Below, in pieces: positions 52,191 to 61,558 of a DNA stretch of 64,000 nucleotides. Below the pieces are notes generated by a model, which saw only the letters and a list, made by a program, of their open reading frames with translations, was not told the DNA's origin and searched no databases. The stretch's first letter is position 1. Each line of letters begins with the position of its first letter. The position numbers were made by a program, and so were the translations under genes. The stretch is from Pseudocitrobacter sp913778145 (GTDB lineage: Bacteria > Pseudomonadota > Gammaproteobacteria > Enterobacterales > Enterobacteriaceae): assembly GCA_035726825.1 (NCBI GenBank), contig JALNTX010000004.1:186001-250000 (forward strand), given 5' to 3'.

Positions 52191-53843
52191 TTACAGCGCA
52201 ATATCCGCCATCTCATTCACCACCACCGGCTGCGTTTGTGTCTGCGGCTGCGGGGTAGGATCGGCATCACGAACCGGCACGTAGCTCAGTTCAAGCACTT
52301 CACTGGTGTGCGCCAATGTCTCTTCAATCGCCTGCGGATGTTCGTTCAGGCGCGAGCCATACGTTGGCACTACCGCTTTGATTTTTGCCTGCCAGGCCGC
52401 AGTCTGCATTTTCTCATGGAACACTTTTTCCAGCAGTTGCAACATGATTGGCGCAGCGGTAGAGGCACCCGGCGACGCGCCGAGCAGCGCCGCGACGGTA
52501 CCGTCATCGTCGCTCACCACTTCTGTCCCCAAACGCAGAACACCGCCTTTTTCCGCATCGCGTTTGATAATCTGCACGCGCTGCCCCGCCTGCCACAAGC
52601 GCCAGTCGCCTTTCTGCGCCATCGGGTAGTATTCACGCAGCGCGGCGTGACGATCTTTGTCCTTCTGCAGCACCTGGCTGACGAGATATTTCACCAGATC
52701 GAAGTTATCCATGCCGACGTTGATCATCGGCATAATGTTCGATTTATTGATCGACGCCAGCAGATCCCACAGGGAACCGTTTTTCAGGAAACGCGTTGAG
52801 AACGTCGCGAATGGCCCAAAGAGGATAACGCGCTTGCCGTCAATCACGCGGGTATCGATATGCGGAACCGACATCGGCGGCGCGCCGACATCCGCCTGAC
52901 CATACACTTTTGCCAGATGATGATTCACCACGTCCGGGTTTTCGCATACCAGGAACTGGCCGCCAACCGGGAAGCCAGCATACTCTTTCGCCTGCGGAAT
53001 TTTGGTCTGTTGCAGCAGTTTTAATGCCGCACCGCCCGCGCCGATAAAGATAAATTTGGCTTTAATCGTGCGTTTGGCGTGGCTGTTATTGGCATCGGAT
53101 ACGGTGATGGTCCAGCTCTTGTCTGCGTTCTGTCGGAAACGACGCACCACCGTATTCAGTTGCAGGTTGAAGTTTTTATGCGCCTGCAGCGAGGAAATGA
53201 GCTGGCGGGTAATCTCGCCGTAGTTCACATCAGTACCGGCTTCGGTGCGCGTCGCGGCAATTTTCTGCTGCGGGTCGCGCCCTTCCATCACCAATGGCGC
53301 CCACTCTTTAATCTGTTGATGATCTTCGGAGTAGCGCATACCGCGGAAGAGTGGGTTCTGCTGAAGCGCCCGGTAACGCGCGCGCAGAAAGTTAACGTTC
53401 GCCTCGCCCCAGACAAAACTCATGTGCGGGACGGTGTTAATAAAGGATTTCGGCTGCGTGAGGACGCCGCGTTTTACCTGATGCGCCCAGAACTGACGAG
53501 AAACCTGGAATGCTTCGTTGATGTCGATAGCTTTTTCGATGCTGACGGAACCGTCCGCTTTCTGCGGCGTGTAGTTCAACTCCATCAGCGCGGAGTGGCC
53601 GGTGCCTGCGTTGTTCCAGCCGTTGGAACTCTCTTCCGCGACGCTTTCCATTTGCTCGACCATGGTGATCGACCAGTTCGGTTCCAGCTCTTGCAGCCAG
53701 GTACCCAGCGTAGCGCTCATAATACCACCACCGATCAACAAAACATCCGTCTCGTGTATAACGCGGGAGTTGGTTTTGGCCACAACAGAAGCAGTATCGG
53801 AACCCGCTTTCTGTGCATTGGGTACAGCTGTCTTTTTCTTCAT
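52191..53843 (-). CDS. mqo: Malate:quinone oxidoreductase
   Basis: FAD-dependent membrane-associated enzyme oxidising malate to oxaloacetate with quinone reduction, parallel to malate dehydrogenase. 550 residues: FAD-binding DVLLIGGGIMSATLGTWLQE near residue 33, then EESSNGWNNAGTGHSALMEL, and FIFIGAGGAALKLLQQ. The first 30 residues are a non-conserved basic leader. Flanked by terminators, monocistronic. Confidence 0.96.
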   Translation of the reverse strand: MKKKTAVPNAQKAGSDTASVVAKTNSRVIHETDVLLIGGGIMSATLGTWLQELEPNWSITMVEQMESVAEESSNGWNNAGTGHSALMELNYTPQKADGSVSIEKAIDINEAFQVSRQFWAHQVKRGVLTQPKSFINTVPHMSFVWGEANVNFLRARYRALQQNPLFRGMRYSEDHQQIKEWAPLVMEGRDPQQKIAATRTEAGTDVNYGEITRQLISSLQAHKNFNLQLNTVVRRFRQNADKSWTITVSDANNSHAKRTIKAKFIFIGAGGAALKLLQQTKIPQAKEYAGFPVGGQFLVCENPDVVNHHLAKVYGQADVGAPPMSVPHIDTRVIDGKRVILFGPFATFSTRFLKNGSLWDLLASINKSNIMPMINVGMDNFDLVKYLVSQVLQKDKDRHAALREYYPMAQKGDWRLWQAGQRVQIIKRDAEKGGVLRLGTEVVSDDDGTVAALLGASPGASTAAPIMLQLLEKVFHEKMQTAAWQAKIKAVVPTYGSRLNEHPQAIEETLAHTSEVLELSYVPVRDADPTPQPQTQTQPVVVNEMADIAL

Positions 53844-54117
53844 TGTAGGGAGGCCTTACTTGAAATGCGATTTGTTACACGCAGGTAAAAACAATTCGTG
53901 GATATACGGTATCACCAGCAACAAAAAAATTAAATATTGTTTAAATTTTAAGTTGTGTTTTGAGACCTGTTATCAAAATGTTTAATAAATGTATACGCCG
54001 ATTAAATTTTTGTATTGGCATTCTGTGACATAGAGCGGTAAACTGCTCCGTTTTGTGATAAATAGCACGAAAGTACGGCTTATAGAAAACCGGCTATCGA
54101 TAACCAATGAAGATCCC

Positions 54118-55356
54118 ATGTCAGACACCCCTTTTGCTCCTCTGGATGGCCGCATCCTTTCCGTGATGCGCTCGCCCAAACTTCTGCTTCGCGAAACGCT
54201 GGCTGGCGTCATTACCGCGCTGGCATTGATACCCGAAGTTATTTCCTTTTCGGTCATTGCCGGCGTCGACCCTAAGGTCAGTTTGATTGCCTCGGTCGTG
54301 CTGTGTCTGGCGATGTCATTTCTGGGTGGACGCCCGGCAATGGTGACTGCCGCTGCTGGTTCTGTGGCGCTGGTCATCGGGCCGATGGTGCATCAGCACG
54401 GCGTGGGTTACATTCTGCCCGCCGTGGTGATGGCTGGCGTGATTCAAATTCTGTTCGGCCTGTGCGGTATGGCGCGGTTGATGCGGTTTATTCCGCAGCC
54501 GGTGATGACCGGTTTTGTCAACGCGCTAGGCGTGCTGATTTTCTTCGCCCAGGTGCCGCATTTCTGGAGCCGTAATCCGCTGATTATCGCGCTCTTCGTC
54601 GCGACCCTGCTGATTGTGCTGTGGGCACCGCGGGTAATTAAAAGCGTGCCGTCACCGCTGATTGCCATCGTGCTGTTAACCGTATTCACCGTCACCAGCG
54701 GTCAGCTGCTGCCGACCGTTGGCGATGAAGGTTCGATGAGCGGCGGCCTGCCCGGCCTTACGCCGTTGCTGGTGCCGCTGAATCTCGACACCCTGAACAT
54801 CATTTGGCCCTGCGCGCTCAGTATTGCCTTTGTCGGGTTAATGGAGTCGTTGCTGACAGCAAAGCTGGTCGATGATTTGACCGCAACGCCGTCAAACAAA
54901 GCCCGCGAAAGCGCCGGGCTTGGCATCGCCAACATTCTGGCCGGTTTTTACGGCGGTATCGCGGGCTGCGCGATGATTGGTCAGACGATCGTTAACGTCG
55001 AGATGGGCAAAGGCCGCAGCCGCGTTTCAACGATCATGGCAGGCCTGGTGCTGCTGCTATTAGTGACGGCATTAAGCAACGTGATGGCGGACATTCCGAT
55101 GTCGGTGCTGGCCGGTATTATGGTGATTGTGGCGGTCAAAACATTCAGTTGGCAAAGTATCCAGCCCGCAGCGCTGAAACGCGCCCCGTGGCCGGAAACC
55201 GTGGTGATGCTGGTAACGGTCGCGGCAACCGTCAGCACGGGCAACCTGGCGATTGGCGTGCTGGCGGGTGTGGTCAGCATGGCGCTGATCCCTGCCCGCC
55301 TGAAAGCAAAGTTTGCGGTTAAAGCAGAAAAATCGTCGCCAGCCCAAGGAAAATAA
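54118..55356 (+). CDS. SulP-family anion transporter lacking a STAS domain
   Basis: Inner-membrane transporter of sulfate, bicarbonate or dicarboxylate type. 412 residues with about ten to twelve hydrophobic segments; family motifs ETLAGVITALALIPEVISFS, IPQPVMTGFVNALGVLIFFA and GGIAGCAMIGQTIVNV. The usual C-terminal STAS domain is missing; the chain ends soon after the last membrane segment. Start at MSDTPFAPLDG; an upstream GTG adds 21 unlike residues. Convergent with mgtE, overlapping its 3' end by 38 bp. Confidence 0.88.
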   Translation: MSDTPFAPLDGRILSVMRSPKLLLRETLAGVITALALIPEVISFSVIAGVDPKVSLIASVVLCLAMSFLGGRPAMVTAAAGSVALVIGPMVHQHGVGYILPAVVMAGVIQILFGLCGMARLMRFIPQPVMTGFVNALGVLIFFAQVPHFWSRNPLIIALFVATLLIVLWAPRVIKSVPSPLIAIVLLTVFTVTSGQLLPTVGDEGSMSGGLPGLTPLLVPLNLDTLNIIWPCALSIAFVGLMESLLTAKLVDDLTATPSNKARESAGLGIANILAGFYGGIAGCAMIGQTIVNVEMGKGRSRVSTIMAGLVLLLLVTALSNVMADIPMSVLAGIMVIVAVKTFSWQSIQPAALKRAPWPETVVMLVTVAATVSTGNLAIGVLAGVVSMALIPARLKAKFAVKAEKSSPAQGK

Positions 55357-56755
55357 AGAAACCGCCAGTGTCGGTGATCGCGGTGATCATCACGCTGGAG
55401 CCTACCGCCGGGTCGCGGCCAAACTTCACCATGATCATCGGGATCAGCACGCCCATCAGCGCCGCGACCAGCAGGTTCAATATCATCGCCAACGTCATCA
55501 CCGCACCCAGGTGCGGGTCGCTGTAGAGCAGCCAGGTGACGCAGCCCATGATCCCCCCCCAAACCAGGCCATTAATCAACGCCACGCCCATTTCACGCAG
55601 AATCAAAAACGAGAAATTACCCGGCTGGATCTGCTGTAGCGCCAGCGCGCGCACGATCATCGTGATGGTCTGATTCCCGGTGTTACCGCCAATTCCGGCG
55701 ACGATCGGCATCAATGACGCCAGCGCCACCAGCTGTGAAATGGTATGTTCGAAGCCATCGATAACGCGCGAAGCAATAAATGCGGTGCACAGGTTAATTG
55801 CCAGCCACGCCCAACGGGTTTTCACCGCTTTGGTTACTGGGGCAAACACGTCTTCTTCCGCACTCAGGCCGCCCATGCGACGCAGATCGCTGTCCGTCTC
55901 TTCGTACACCACGTCAACGATCTCATCGATGGTCAAACGTCCCATCAATTTCCCCTGCTGATCGATAACCGCGGCGCTGACCAGGTTGTCACGTTCGAAG
56001 GTACGCGCCACCTTTTCCGATTCTTCTTCCGGATGGAAAGCCACCGGCTCGGATTCCATCACCGCTTCAACAGTGCTTTGCGCCGGGCTGAGCAAAATCG
56101 TGGTGAGTTCCAGTTCGCCAACCAGCGTCATATCCCGCCGCGTGACGAACAGTTTATCGGTGTTTTCCGGCATTTTTCCCAGTCGACGCAGGTAACGCTG
56201 CACGGTCGCCAGCGTCACTTCCGGACGCACGGTAATGACTTCGAACTCCATGATCGAGCCGACGCGATCGTGGGCATAGTTCATCACCTGACGTACGCGG
56301 GCGCGCTCGGACGGTGGGAGCGTCGCCAGCAGGCGTCCGGTTAAGTCACGAGGCAGATGCTGAACCAGGTAAATCTGTTCGTCAATGTCCAGCGTTTGCA
56401 GTGCATCGAGCAACGCCCGGTCGCTCATATCGTCAATGAGGTCGTCCCAGACGTTCTCCGATGCTTCAAGCAACACTTTGCCGCGCTTGTCATCTTCTAC
56501 CACGTTCCATAACGCGTGACGTTCATCGGAAGGCAATGCCTCCAGAACGTCCGCCAGATCCGGGCCGGGAAGATGCGCCACCAGCGCACTTACTTCCGCA
56601 AGATCGTCAATGAGAGCACGCTCATCATACTGCTCAGCAAGCGTCAATTTGCCCAGCAGAACAGAAGTAATGGCTTTATCAGTGGTTAATAGCCAGATAA
56701 GACGCGCACGCTCTTCATCACGCAGCTTCGCGCTGTTTTTCATTATTGCGGACAT
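55319..56755 (-). CDS. mgtE: Magnesium transporter MgtE
   Basis: Mg2+-gated channel-type transporter. 478 residues: N-terminal superhelical domain with LPGPDLADVLEALPSDERHA, two CBS domains (about 165-285, ending TIDEIVDVVYEETD), and five membrane helices with the pore signature region GIGGNTGNQT. Family length and all domains present, so it should be functional. AAGGA ribosome site. Not at this locus in E. coli K-12 as I recall it. Confidence 0.93.
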   Translation of the reverse strand: MSAIMKNSAKLRDEERARLIWLLTTDKAITSVLLGKLTLAEQYDERALIDDLAEVSALVAHLPGPDLADVLEALPSDERHALWNVVEDDKRGKVLLEASENVWDDLIDDMSDRALLDALQTLDIDEQIYLVQHLPRDLTGRLLATLPPSERARVRQVMNYAHDRVGSIMEFEVITVRPEVTLATVQRYLRRLGKMPENTDKLFVTRRDMTLVGELELTTILLSPAQSTVEAVMESEPVAFHPEEESEKVARTFERDNLVSAAVIDQQGKLMGRLTIDEIVDVVYEETDSDLRRMGGLSAEEDVFAPVTKAVKTRWAWLAINLCTAFIASRVIDGFEHTISQLVALASLMPIVAGIGGNTGNQTITMIVRALALQQIQPGNFSFLILREMGVALINGLVWGGIMGCVTWLLYSDPHLGAVMTLAMILNLLVAALMGVLIPMIMVKFGRDPAVGSSVMITAITDTGGFFIFLGLATIFLL

Positions 56756-56860
56756 TGCCGGTCATCCTTTCGGTCATCTGAATGCCCGGCAGGTAGGCCG
56801 GGAGCATTAAGCATAGCGTGGAGTAATGTAAATAATAATAAACAGCATTTTAAAACCCAT

Positions 56861-56887
56861 AAAAAAAGCGGCGAATGCCGCTTTTTT
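56861..56887 (-). terminator. Terminator after yojI
   Basis: GCGGC-GAAT-GCCGC stem flanked by seven A and six T, symmetric, eight bases past the yojI stop. Confidence 0.88.
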
Positions 56888-56894
56888 CATCAGG

Positions 56895-58538
56895 TTAGGC
56901 CGTTCGGGCGACCGCGTCGCGCGAGGCTGCGTCGCGCTCCTCGCCGGTCAGCTCGCTTAACTGCCCATTACGCATCTCCAGCAGGCGATCCGCATGGATG
57001 AAGTAGTGGTCATCATGGCTAATCGCGAAGACCGTTTTACCCATCTGTTGCATCAGCGGGAGCAATATTTGATAGAACTCACGGCGGAAGTGCGGATCCT
57101 GATCGGCGGCCCACTCATCCAGCATAATGATGTCTCGCTCTTCTGCTAATGCCAGCAGCAACGCCACGCGCTTCTTCTGCCCTTTTGAGAGTTTAAGGTC
57201 GAGAATTTTGCCGTTTTCCAGTTTAACCTTATGCCCCATTTTCAGCTGTTCCAGCCACTTATCCACCAGCGCCGGGTCGGCCTGTTTTCCTTCCGGCCCC
57301 AGCAACTGGTCAAACAGCCAGACGTCGGTGAAGACCGCAGAGAACAGCTTACGGTAATCTTCCGGTTTGTCCGCCGCCAGCGGTTTACCGTCCAGCAGAA
57401 TTTGCCCTTTCACCGGTTGATAGAGCCCGGTAAGCAGCATCGCCAGCGTCGATTTACCGCTGCCGTTGCCGCCAATCAGGAACACCAGTTCACCGCGATG
57501 TAGCGTCAGGTTAATCGGGCCTACGGCGAAAGTATTGTCTTCATAATGAAACTCCACATCGCGCAGTTCGAGCGTTTGCCAGTTCGGATACGCTTTCGGC
57601 ACCGGGAATTCCGCTTTGTAAGGCGCAAGCGAGAAGGTGTTGAGTTTTTTGAACGCCACCTGCGCGCTGAGCAACGTCGGCAGCGCGCCAACGGCCGATA
57701 ACAGCGGCGTACGCAGGAACAGCAGCGTCAGCGAGTAGGTCGCCGCCACGGCGGTATCCGCCCAACCCAGGCTGTTAGCCATCCAGAAGACCAGGCCGAT
57801 GGCGCCCAGCATCATAATATTCGACCAGTTAACCGCGCTCAGGTGGAAAGTATCGGCGCGCACAATATGGTGACGGTAGTTTTTCGCGTCCGGAATATAG
57901 AGCTGATTAAAGACATACTCTGCGCGTTCCCGGTTGAGCGTGAGCTCTTTGCGCCCTTCCAGCACGGTCTGATAATCCTGATACAGCGCATCTTCCGTCT
58001 CGCGCAGAATCGCCATATGTTTGTAAACGCGCGCCACCAGCACAAAACCGCCCCAGATGGTCAGCGCCATCCACAATACAGTCACCAGCAGCATTTTGGT
58101 CGACAAAAATGCCAGGTAAGCGGCGGAGCCAAAGGTCAGGATAATTCCCTGCACCAGCTCCGGCAGACGGACGAAAGCGATGGTGATCGCCCGCACATCG
58201 CTAGTCAGGCCCGCCAGCAGCGCCGCGCTGCCGAGTTTTTCTATGCGCTCAACCTGGGTGTCCAGAATACGTTTAATAAATTCGCTGCGCAGACGGTAAA
58301 CAAAGTGATGGCCGAGGGTAGTCAGCGCCAGCTGTGAGCCGAGCGTAACCGCCATCAGCAATAGCAGCAGCCCAAGAAATTCTGGCAGCACCGTCAGCGA
58401 CATATCTACCGTGGTGATTAAACGCAGGTTAATGAAGGCAATCAGCCCAATCCCCAACGCCGCGCTTAGCAAACTCAGCGCCATAACGGCAATAAATGGC
58501 CAGCGGTACTGGCGCCAGACAAGCAGGAGAAGTTCCAT
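56895..58538 (-). CDS. yojI: ABC exporter YojI (microcin J25 efflux)
   Basis: Inner-membrane ABC half-transporter that exports the lasso peptide microcin J25 with TolC in E. coli. 547 residues, same as E. coli: six membrane segments in the first 320 residues, then an ATPase with Walker A IGGNGSGKST, signature LSKGQKKR and Walker B IIMLDEWAADQDP; switch histidine in AISHDDHYF. Upstream of it lies an AT-rich stretch with repeated TTCTTATTTTTATTC-like sequence that may be regulatory. Confidence 0.94.
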   Translation of the reverse strand: MELLLLVWRQYRWPFIAVMALSLLSAALGIGLIAFINLRLITTVDMSLTVLPEFLGLLLLLMAVTLGSQLALTTLGHHFVYRLRSEFIKRILDTQVERIEKLGSAALLAGLTSDVRAITIAFVRLPELVQGIILTFGSAAYLAFLSTKMLLVTVLWMALTIWGGFVLVARVYKHMAILRETEDALYQDYQTVLEGRKELTLNRERAEYVFNQLYIPDAKNYRHHIVRADTFHLSAVNWSNIMMLGAIGLVFWMANSLGWADTAVAATYSLTLLFLRTPLLSAVGALPTLLSAQVAFKKLNTFSLAPYKAEFPVPKAYPNWQTLELRDVEFHYEDNTFAVGPINLTLHRGELVFLIGGNGSGKSTLAMLLTGLYQPVKGQILLDGKPLAADKPEDYRKLFSAVFTDVWLFDQLLGPEGKQADPALVDKWLEQLKMGHKVKLENGKILDLKLSKGQKKRVALLLALAEERDIIMLDEWAADQDPHFRREFYQILLPLMQQMGKTVFAISHDDHYFIHADRLLEMRNGQLSELTGEERDAASRDAVARTA

Positions 58539-58614
58539 AAAACAGCAACCCGGAAATGAAAAACAGCGTGCAGTGTAAACTGCCGTACGAGTACATCAAG
58601 AATAATTCTTATTT

Positions 58615-59265
58615 TTATTCTTGATTACCCGCATGGCGAAAGGTGAGATTATAGCGCAGTGGGCCGACCTGCGGATGGTGACCCGGTTTGAGCGGCTGAA
58701 TGCCGTGATAAAAGAGGCGCGATTTGCCGCCCCACACCACCACATCGCCATGTTCCAGCAACAGGCGCTGGAGCGGATCGTTACGCTTCAGGCCGCCAAA
58801 CTGGAACACGGCGGGCAAGCCCAGTGAAACCGAAACAATCGGCGCACTTAGCGTGGCTTCGTCTTTATCCTGATGCAACGACAGTTTTGCGCCCGGAAGG
58901 TAGCGGTTAATCAGACAGGCGTCCGGCGAAAAATCGGCATAGCCCGCCAGCGTCGCCGCTTCCAGCGCCAGCCTGCGGAAAACATCCGGCATGGACGGCC
59001 AGGATTTGCCCGTCAGCGGATCGCGCGGTGTATAGCAGTAACCGTGCAGATCGGTACTCCAGCCAAGCGGGCCGCAGTTGGTCATCGCCACCGACATGGT
59101 GTAGCCGCCGGGCGTCACCATCTGGCGAAACGGTGACAGCGCGGCGACCTGTTCAATCGCCGCCAGCAGTTCGCTGGCCTGGCTTAACGCCTGACGGCGA
59201 AGGATGATGGCGCCCGCCGCCAGCGGTTCCTGCCAGGGTGATTCATCGGCAAAAAGGTCGAGCAT
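58615..59265 (-). CDS. alkB: DNA oxidative demethylase AlkB
   Basis: Fe(II)/2-oxoglutarate dioxygenase that removes 1-methyladenine and 3-methylcytosine. 216 residues, exact family length; iron ligands His131 and Asp133 (LSLHQDKDE) and His187 (LFYHGIQPL); 2-oxoglutarate ligands Arg204 and Arg210 (GPLRYNLTFR). Start overlaps the ada stop (TAATG), so it is co-transcribed and coupled with ada. Confidence 0.97.
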   Translation of the reverse strand: MLDLFADESPWQEPLAAGAIILRRQALSQASELLAAIEQVAALSPFRQMVTPGGYTMSVAMTNCGPLGWSTDLHGYCYTPRDPLTGKSWPSMPDVFRRLALEAATLAGYADFSPDACLINRYLPGAKLSLHQDKDEATLSAPIVSVSLGLPAVFQFGGLKRNDPLQRLLLEHGDVVVWGGKSRLFYHGIQPLKPGHHPQVGPLRYNLTFRHAGNQE

Positions 59266-60329
59266 TATTTTCCTCCGGCATTTTTCTCATCCGCCAGCAG
59301 CGCCGCTTTTCGCCCCACGCCCCAACGATATCCCGACAGACTACCATCTTCACGCACCACGCGATGACAGGGAATGATAATCGCCAGTTTGTTTGCCGCA
59401 CAGGCCCCCGCCACCGCACGCACGGCTTTCGGGTTACCCATCGCCGTGGCGATTTGCTGATAGCTGCGCGTTTCACCCAGCGGAATCTCACGCAGCGCCT
59501 GCCAGACCCGCTGCTGAAAGGCGGTGCCGCGAATATCCAGCGGTAAACTCAGCGGCAACTGTTGATTATCCAGCCGCATCACCACCTCATGAATTTGCTG
59601 ATGAAACGCCGGGCTGCCCTGCTGCGATTGCGCAGAGGGGAAAAGGTGCTGTAGCTCCGCGGTGAGCTGCGCATCACTATCGCCCAGCAGCACGGCGCAA
59701 ATACCGCGTGCGCTCAGCGCCACCAGGCAACGTCCGAACCGGCAATCTTCCAGCGCATAGTGGATAAACGCTTCTTCCCCGCCGCGCCGATACTGTTTTG
59801 CCGACATACCAAGCAGCCGATCGGCATGGCGATAGTAGCTGCTGCTATCCGGGAAACCAGCGTTGAGTACGGCATGGGTCACCGCTTCGCCTTCCGCCAG
59901 CGCGTCACGCAGGCGGCGGGCTCGCCATGCCTGCTGCCACGCTTTTGGCGTGACGCCGGTGACCGACTTAAACAAACGGTGGAAATGATAAGGACTGACA
60001 GCCACCGCCCCGGCCAGCGTCTCCAGCGTAACGGGCGCGTCCTGTTCGAGCATTCGGCAGGCTATGGCCACTTTATTCACCTTTTGCTGCTGGGGGTCGA
60101 GTGTATCCGGCTGGCAACGTTTGCAGGGGCGAAAACCCGCCTTTAGGGCCGCATCAGCATCGGGATAAAACTGCACATTCTGGCGCAGGGCATGACGCGC
60201 TTTGCAGGAGGGGCGGCAAAAAATACCGGTGGTGCGCACGGCAAAGACAAACTGCCCGTCGGCACCGGCGTCGCGATCAAGCACCGCCTGCCAGCGGCGC
60301 TCGTCAGTATGAAAAGTGTGAGATGTCAT
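59265..60329 (-). CDS. ada: Ada methyltransferase and adaptive-response activator
   Basis: Repairs methylphosphotriesters and O6-methylguanine and, once methylated at Cys38, activates the alkylation response. 354 residues: N-terminal zinc domain with Cys38, Cys42 (TTGIFCRPSCKARH), Cys69 and Cys72 (FRPCKRCQP); AraC-type helix-turn-helix (about 85-180); C-terminal methyltransferase with IIIPCHRVV (Cys321). Start at MTSHTFHTDERRW after GGAGGAGCC; a longer frame upstream was rejected. Confidence 0.96.
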   Translation of the reverse strand: MTSHTFHTDERRWQAVLDRDAGADGQFVFAVRTTGIFCRPSCKARHALRQNVQFYPDADAALKAGFRPCKRCQPDTLDPQQQKVNKVAIACRMLEQDAPVTLETLAGAVAVSPYHFHRLFKSVTGVTPKAWQQAWRARRLRDALAEGEAVTHAVLNAGFPDSSSYYRHADRLLGMSAKQYRRGGEEAFIHYALEDCRFGRCLVALSARGICAVLLGDSDAQLTAELQHLFPSAQSQQGSPAFHQQIHEVVMRLDNQQLPLSLPLDIRGTAFQQRVWQALREIPLGETRSYQQIATAMGNPKAVRAVAGACAANKLAIIIPCHRVVREDGSLSGYRWGVGRKAALLADEKNAGGK

Positions 60330-60394
60330 ATCAGGCTCCTCCAGTAAGTGTATGACGACTTTGCCCTGGAGGAGACAGCAAAAAACCGGCAATC

Positions 60395-60407
60395 TTGCTT
60401 TTTAATT
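60395..60407 (-). promoter_or_regulatory. Ada box of the ada-alkB promoter
   Basis: Leftward strand reads AAT-N6-GCAA (AATTAAAAAGCAA), the A-box/B-box Ada site, about 65 bp before ada. The sequence continues GATTGCCGGTTTTTTGC, very like the E. coli ada promoter. It overlaps the stop codon of apbE. Confidence 0.82.
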
Positions 60408-61454
60408 TTTACCGTTCACCAGAAACGCGTTGAACTGCGGCGACATCCAGGTGGTGAAGTTATCACCCTCTTTCATAATCATGTACACCGCCAGCCCCTG
60501 CTCGCGCACCACTTCTTTGGCTTTTTCCGGGCCGAGAACCATCAGGCCAGTATCCCAGGCATCGGCTTCCAGCGCCGTCGGCGCAATCACCGTTACGGAA
60601 ACGAGTTTATGGGTAATGGGTCGGCCAGTTTGTGGGTCGATAACGTGAGAGATTCGCTGACCGTCCAGCTCATAATAGTTGCGATAGCTGCCGGACGTGC
60701 TGATCCCATGGCCGTTAATATCGACAATCGCCTGTACGGCATTTTCTTTATCGGTCGGTTTTTGAATCGCCACGCGCCACGGGCGACCTTCCGCATTCAT
60801 GCCACGGCTCGACAGCGCCCCGCCAACGGAGACCAGGTAACGCGAGATCCCCTCCTGCCCCATCAGGCGTGCAAGATGATCCGCCGCATAGCCTTCGCCA
60901 ACGGTTGAAAGATCAACATAGAGTTCCGGGAGATCTTTTTGCAGATACTGGCGGCCTGCGGTGTTAATCACCGTCAGATGCTGCAAGCCGGTTTTGGCTT
61001 TTGCCGCATCGATTTGTTCCTGGGTTGGCGTGTTGATCGGCTGTTTATCCGGCCCAAAGCCCCACAGATTCACCAGCGGGCCGATGGTAACGTCCATCGC
61101 GCCCTGGGTTTTTTGCCCGATACGCAGGGATTCGGTGACGATATCCGCCATCGCTTCGGTAACCGGCCACGGCGCAGTGCTGGAAGAGAGGTTAAAACGC
61201 ATCAGGGCGGAGTCGTTTTTCCACGTTGAGAGCAACTGGTCGTCGCCATCAAGCTGCGTCTGGATTTTATCGCGCAATTCGTCCGCGCGCTTTTTATCGA
61301 TATCCACCACGCTCACGCGCCAGAAGGTCCCCATGGTTTTACCTTCAAGTACCGTAGCCGTTTTTGTGGGCGGCGTGGGAGTACTGGCGTTATCGCAGCC
61401 AGCAAGTAATAACGCGGCGCTCACCAGCGCCGCACGTAAGATATTCATTTCCAT
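60402..61454 (-). CDS. apbE: FAD:protein FMN transferase, lipoprotein
   Basis: Periplasmic flavin transferase that attaches FMN to Thr of target proteins such as NqrB/RnfG subunits, requiring Mg2+. 350 residues: lipobox LLLAGC (Cys19-20), then EGKTMGTFWRVS, VGPLVNLWGFGP, VDLSTVGEGYAADHLARLM, SVGGALSSRG and ISTSGSYRNYYELDGQRISH. Start at MEMNILRAAL; a second ATG two codons on is possible. In E. coli it also lies between ompC and ada. Confidence 0.95.
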   Translation of the reverse strand: MEMNILRAALVSAALLLAGCDNASTPTPPTKTATVLEGKTMGTFWRVSVVDIDKKRADELRDKIQTQLDGDDQLLSTWKNDSALMRFNLSSSTAPWPVTEAMADIVTESLRIGQKTQGAMDVTIGPLVNLWGFGPDKQPINTPTQEQIDAAKAKTGLQHLTVINTAGRQYLQKDLPELYVDLSTVGEGYAADHLARLMGQEGISRYLVSVGGALSSRGMNAEGRPWRVAIQKPTDKENAVQAIVDINGHGISTSGSYRNYYELDGQRISHVIDPQTGRPITHKLVSVTVIAPTALEADAWDTGLMVLGPEKAKEVVREQGLAVYMIMKEGDNFTTWMSPQFNAFLVNGKN

Positions 61455-61512
61455 TCGTGACTATTTCTCCTGCAATGCGCGCAAGAGTACACCAATTCGC
61501 TTAAACAAGGCA

Positions 61513-61538
61513 TAAAAAAAGGAGCCTTTCGGCTCCTT
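61513..61538 (-). terminator. Terminator of ompC
   Basis: GGAGCC-TTTC-GGCTCC stem, extended by AAA/TTT, with seven T on the leftward strand. Confidence 0.9.
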
Positions 61539-61558
61539 TCATGTGGATTCTCAGTCGA

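Noticed and set aside
58555..58625. Possible Fur box upstream of yojI
   Set aside because: AAGAATAATTCTTATTTTTATTC is AT-rich with only a loose match to the 19-bp Fur consensus.
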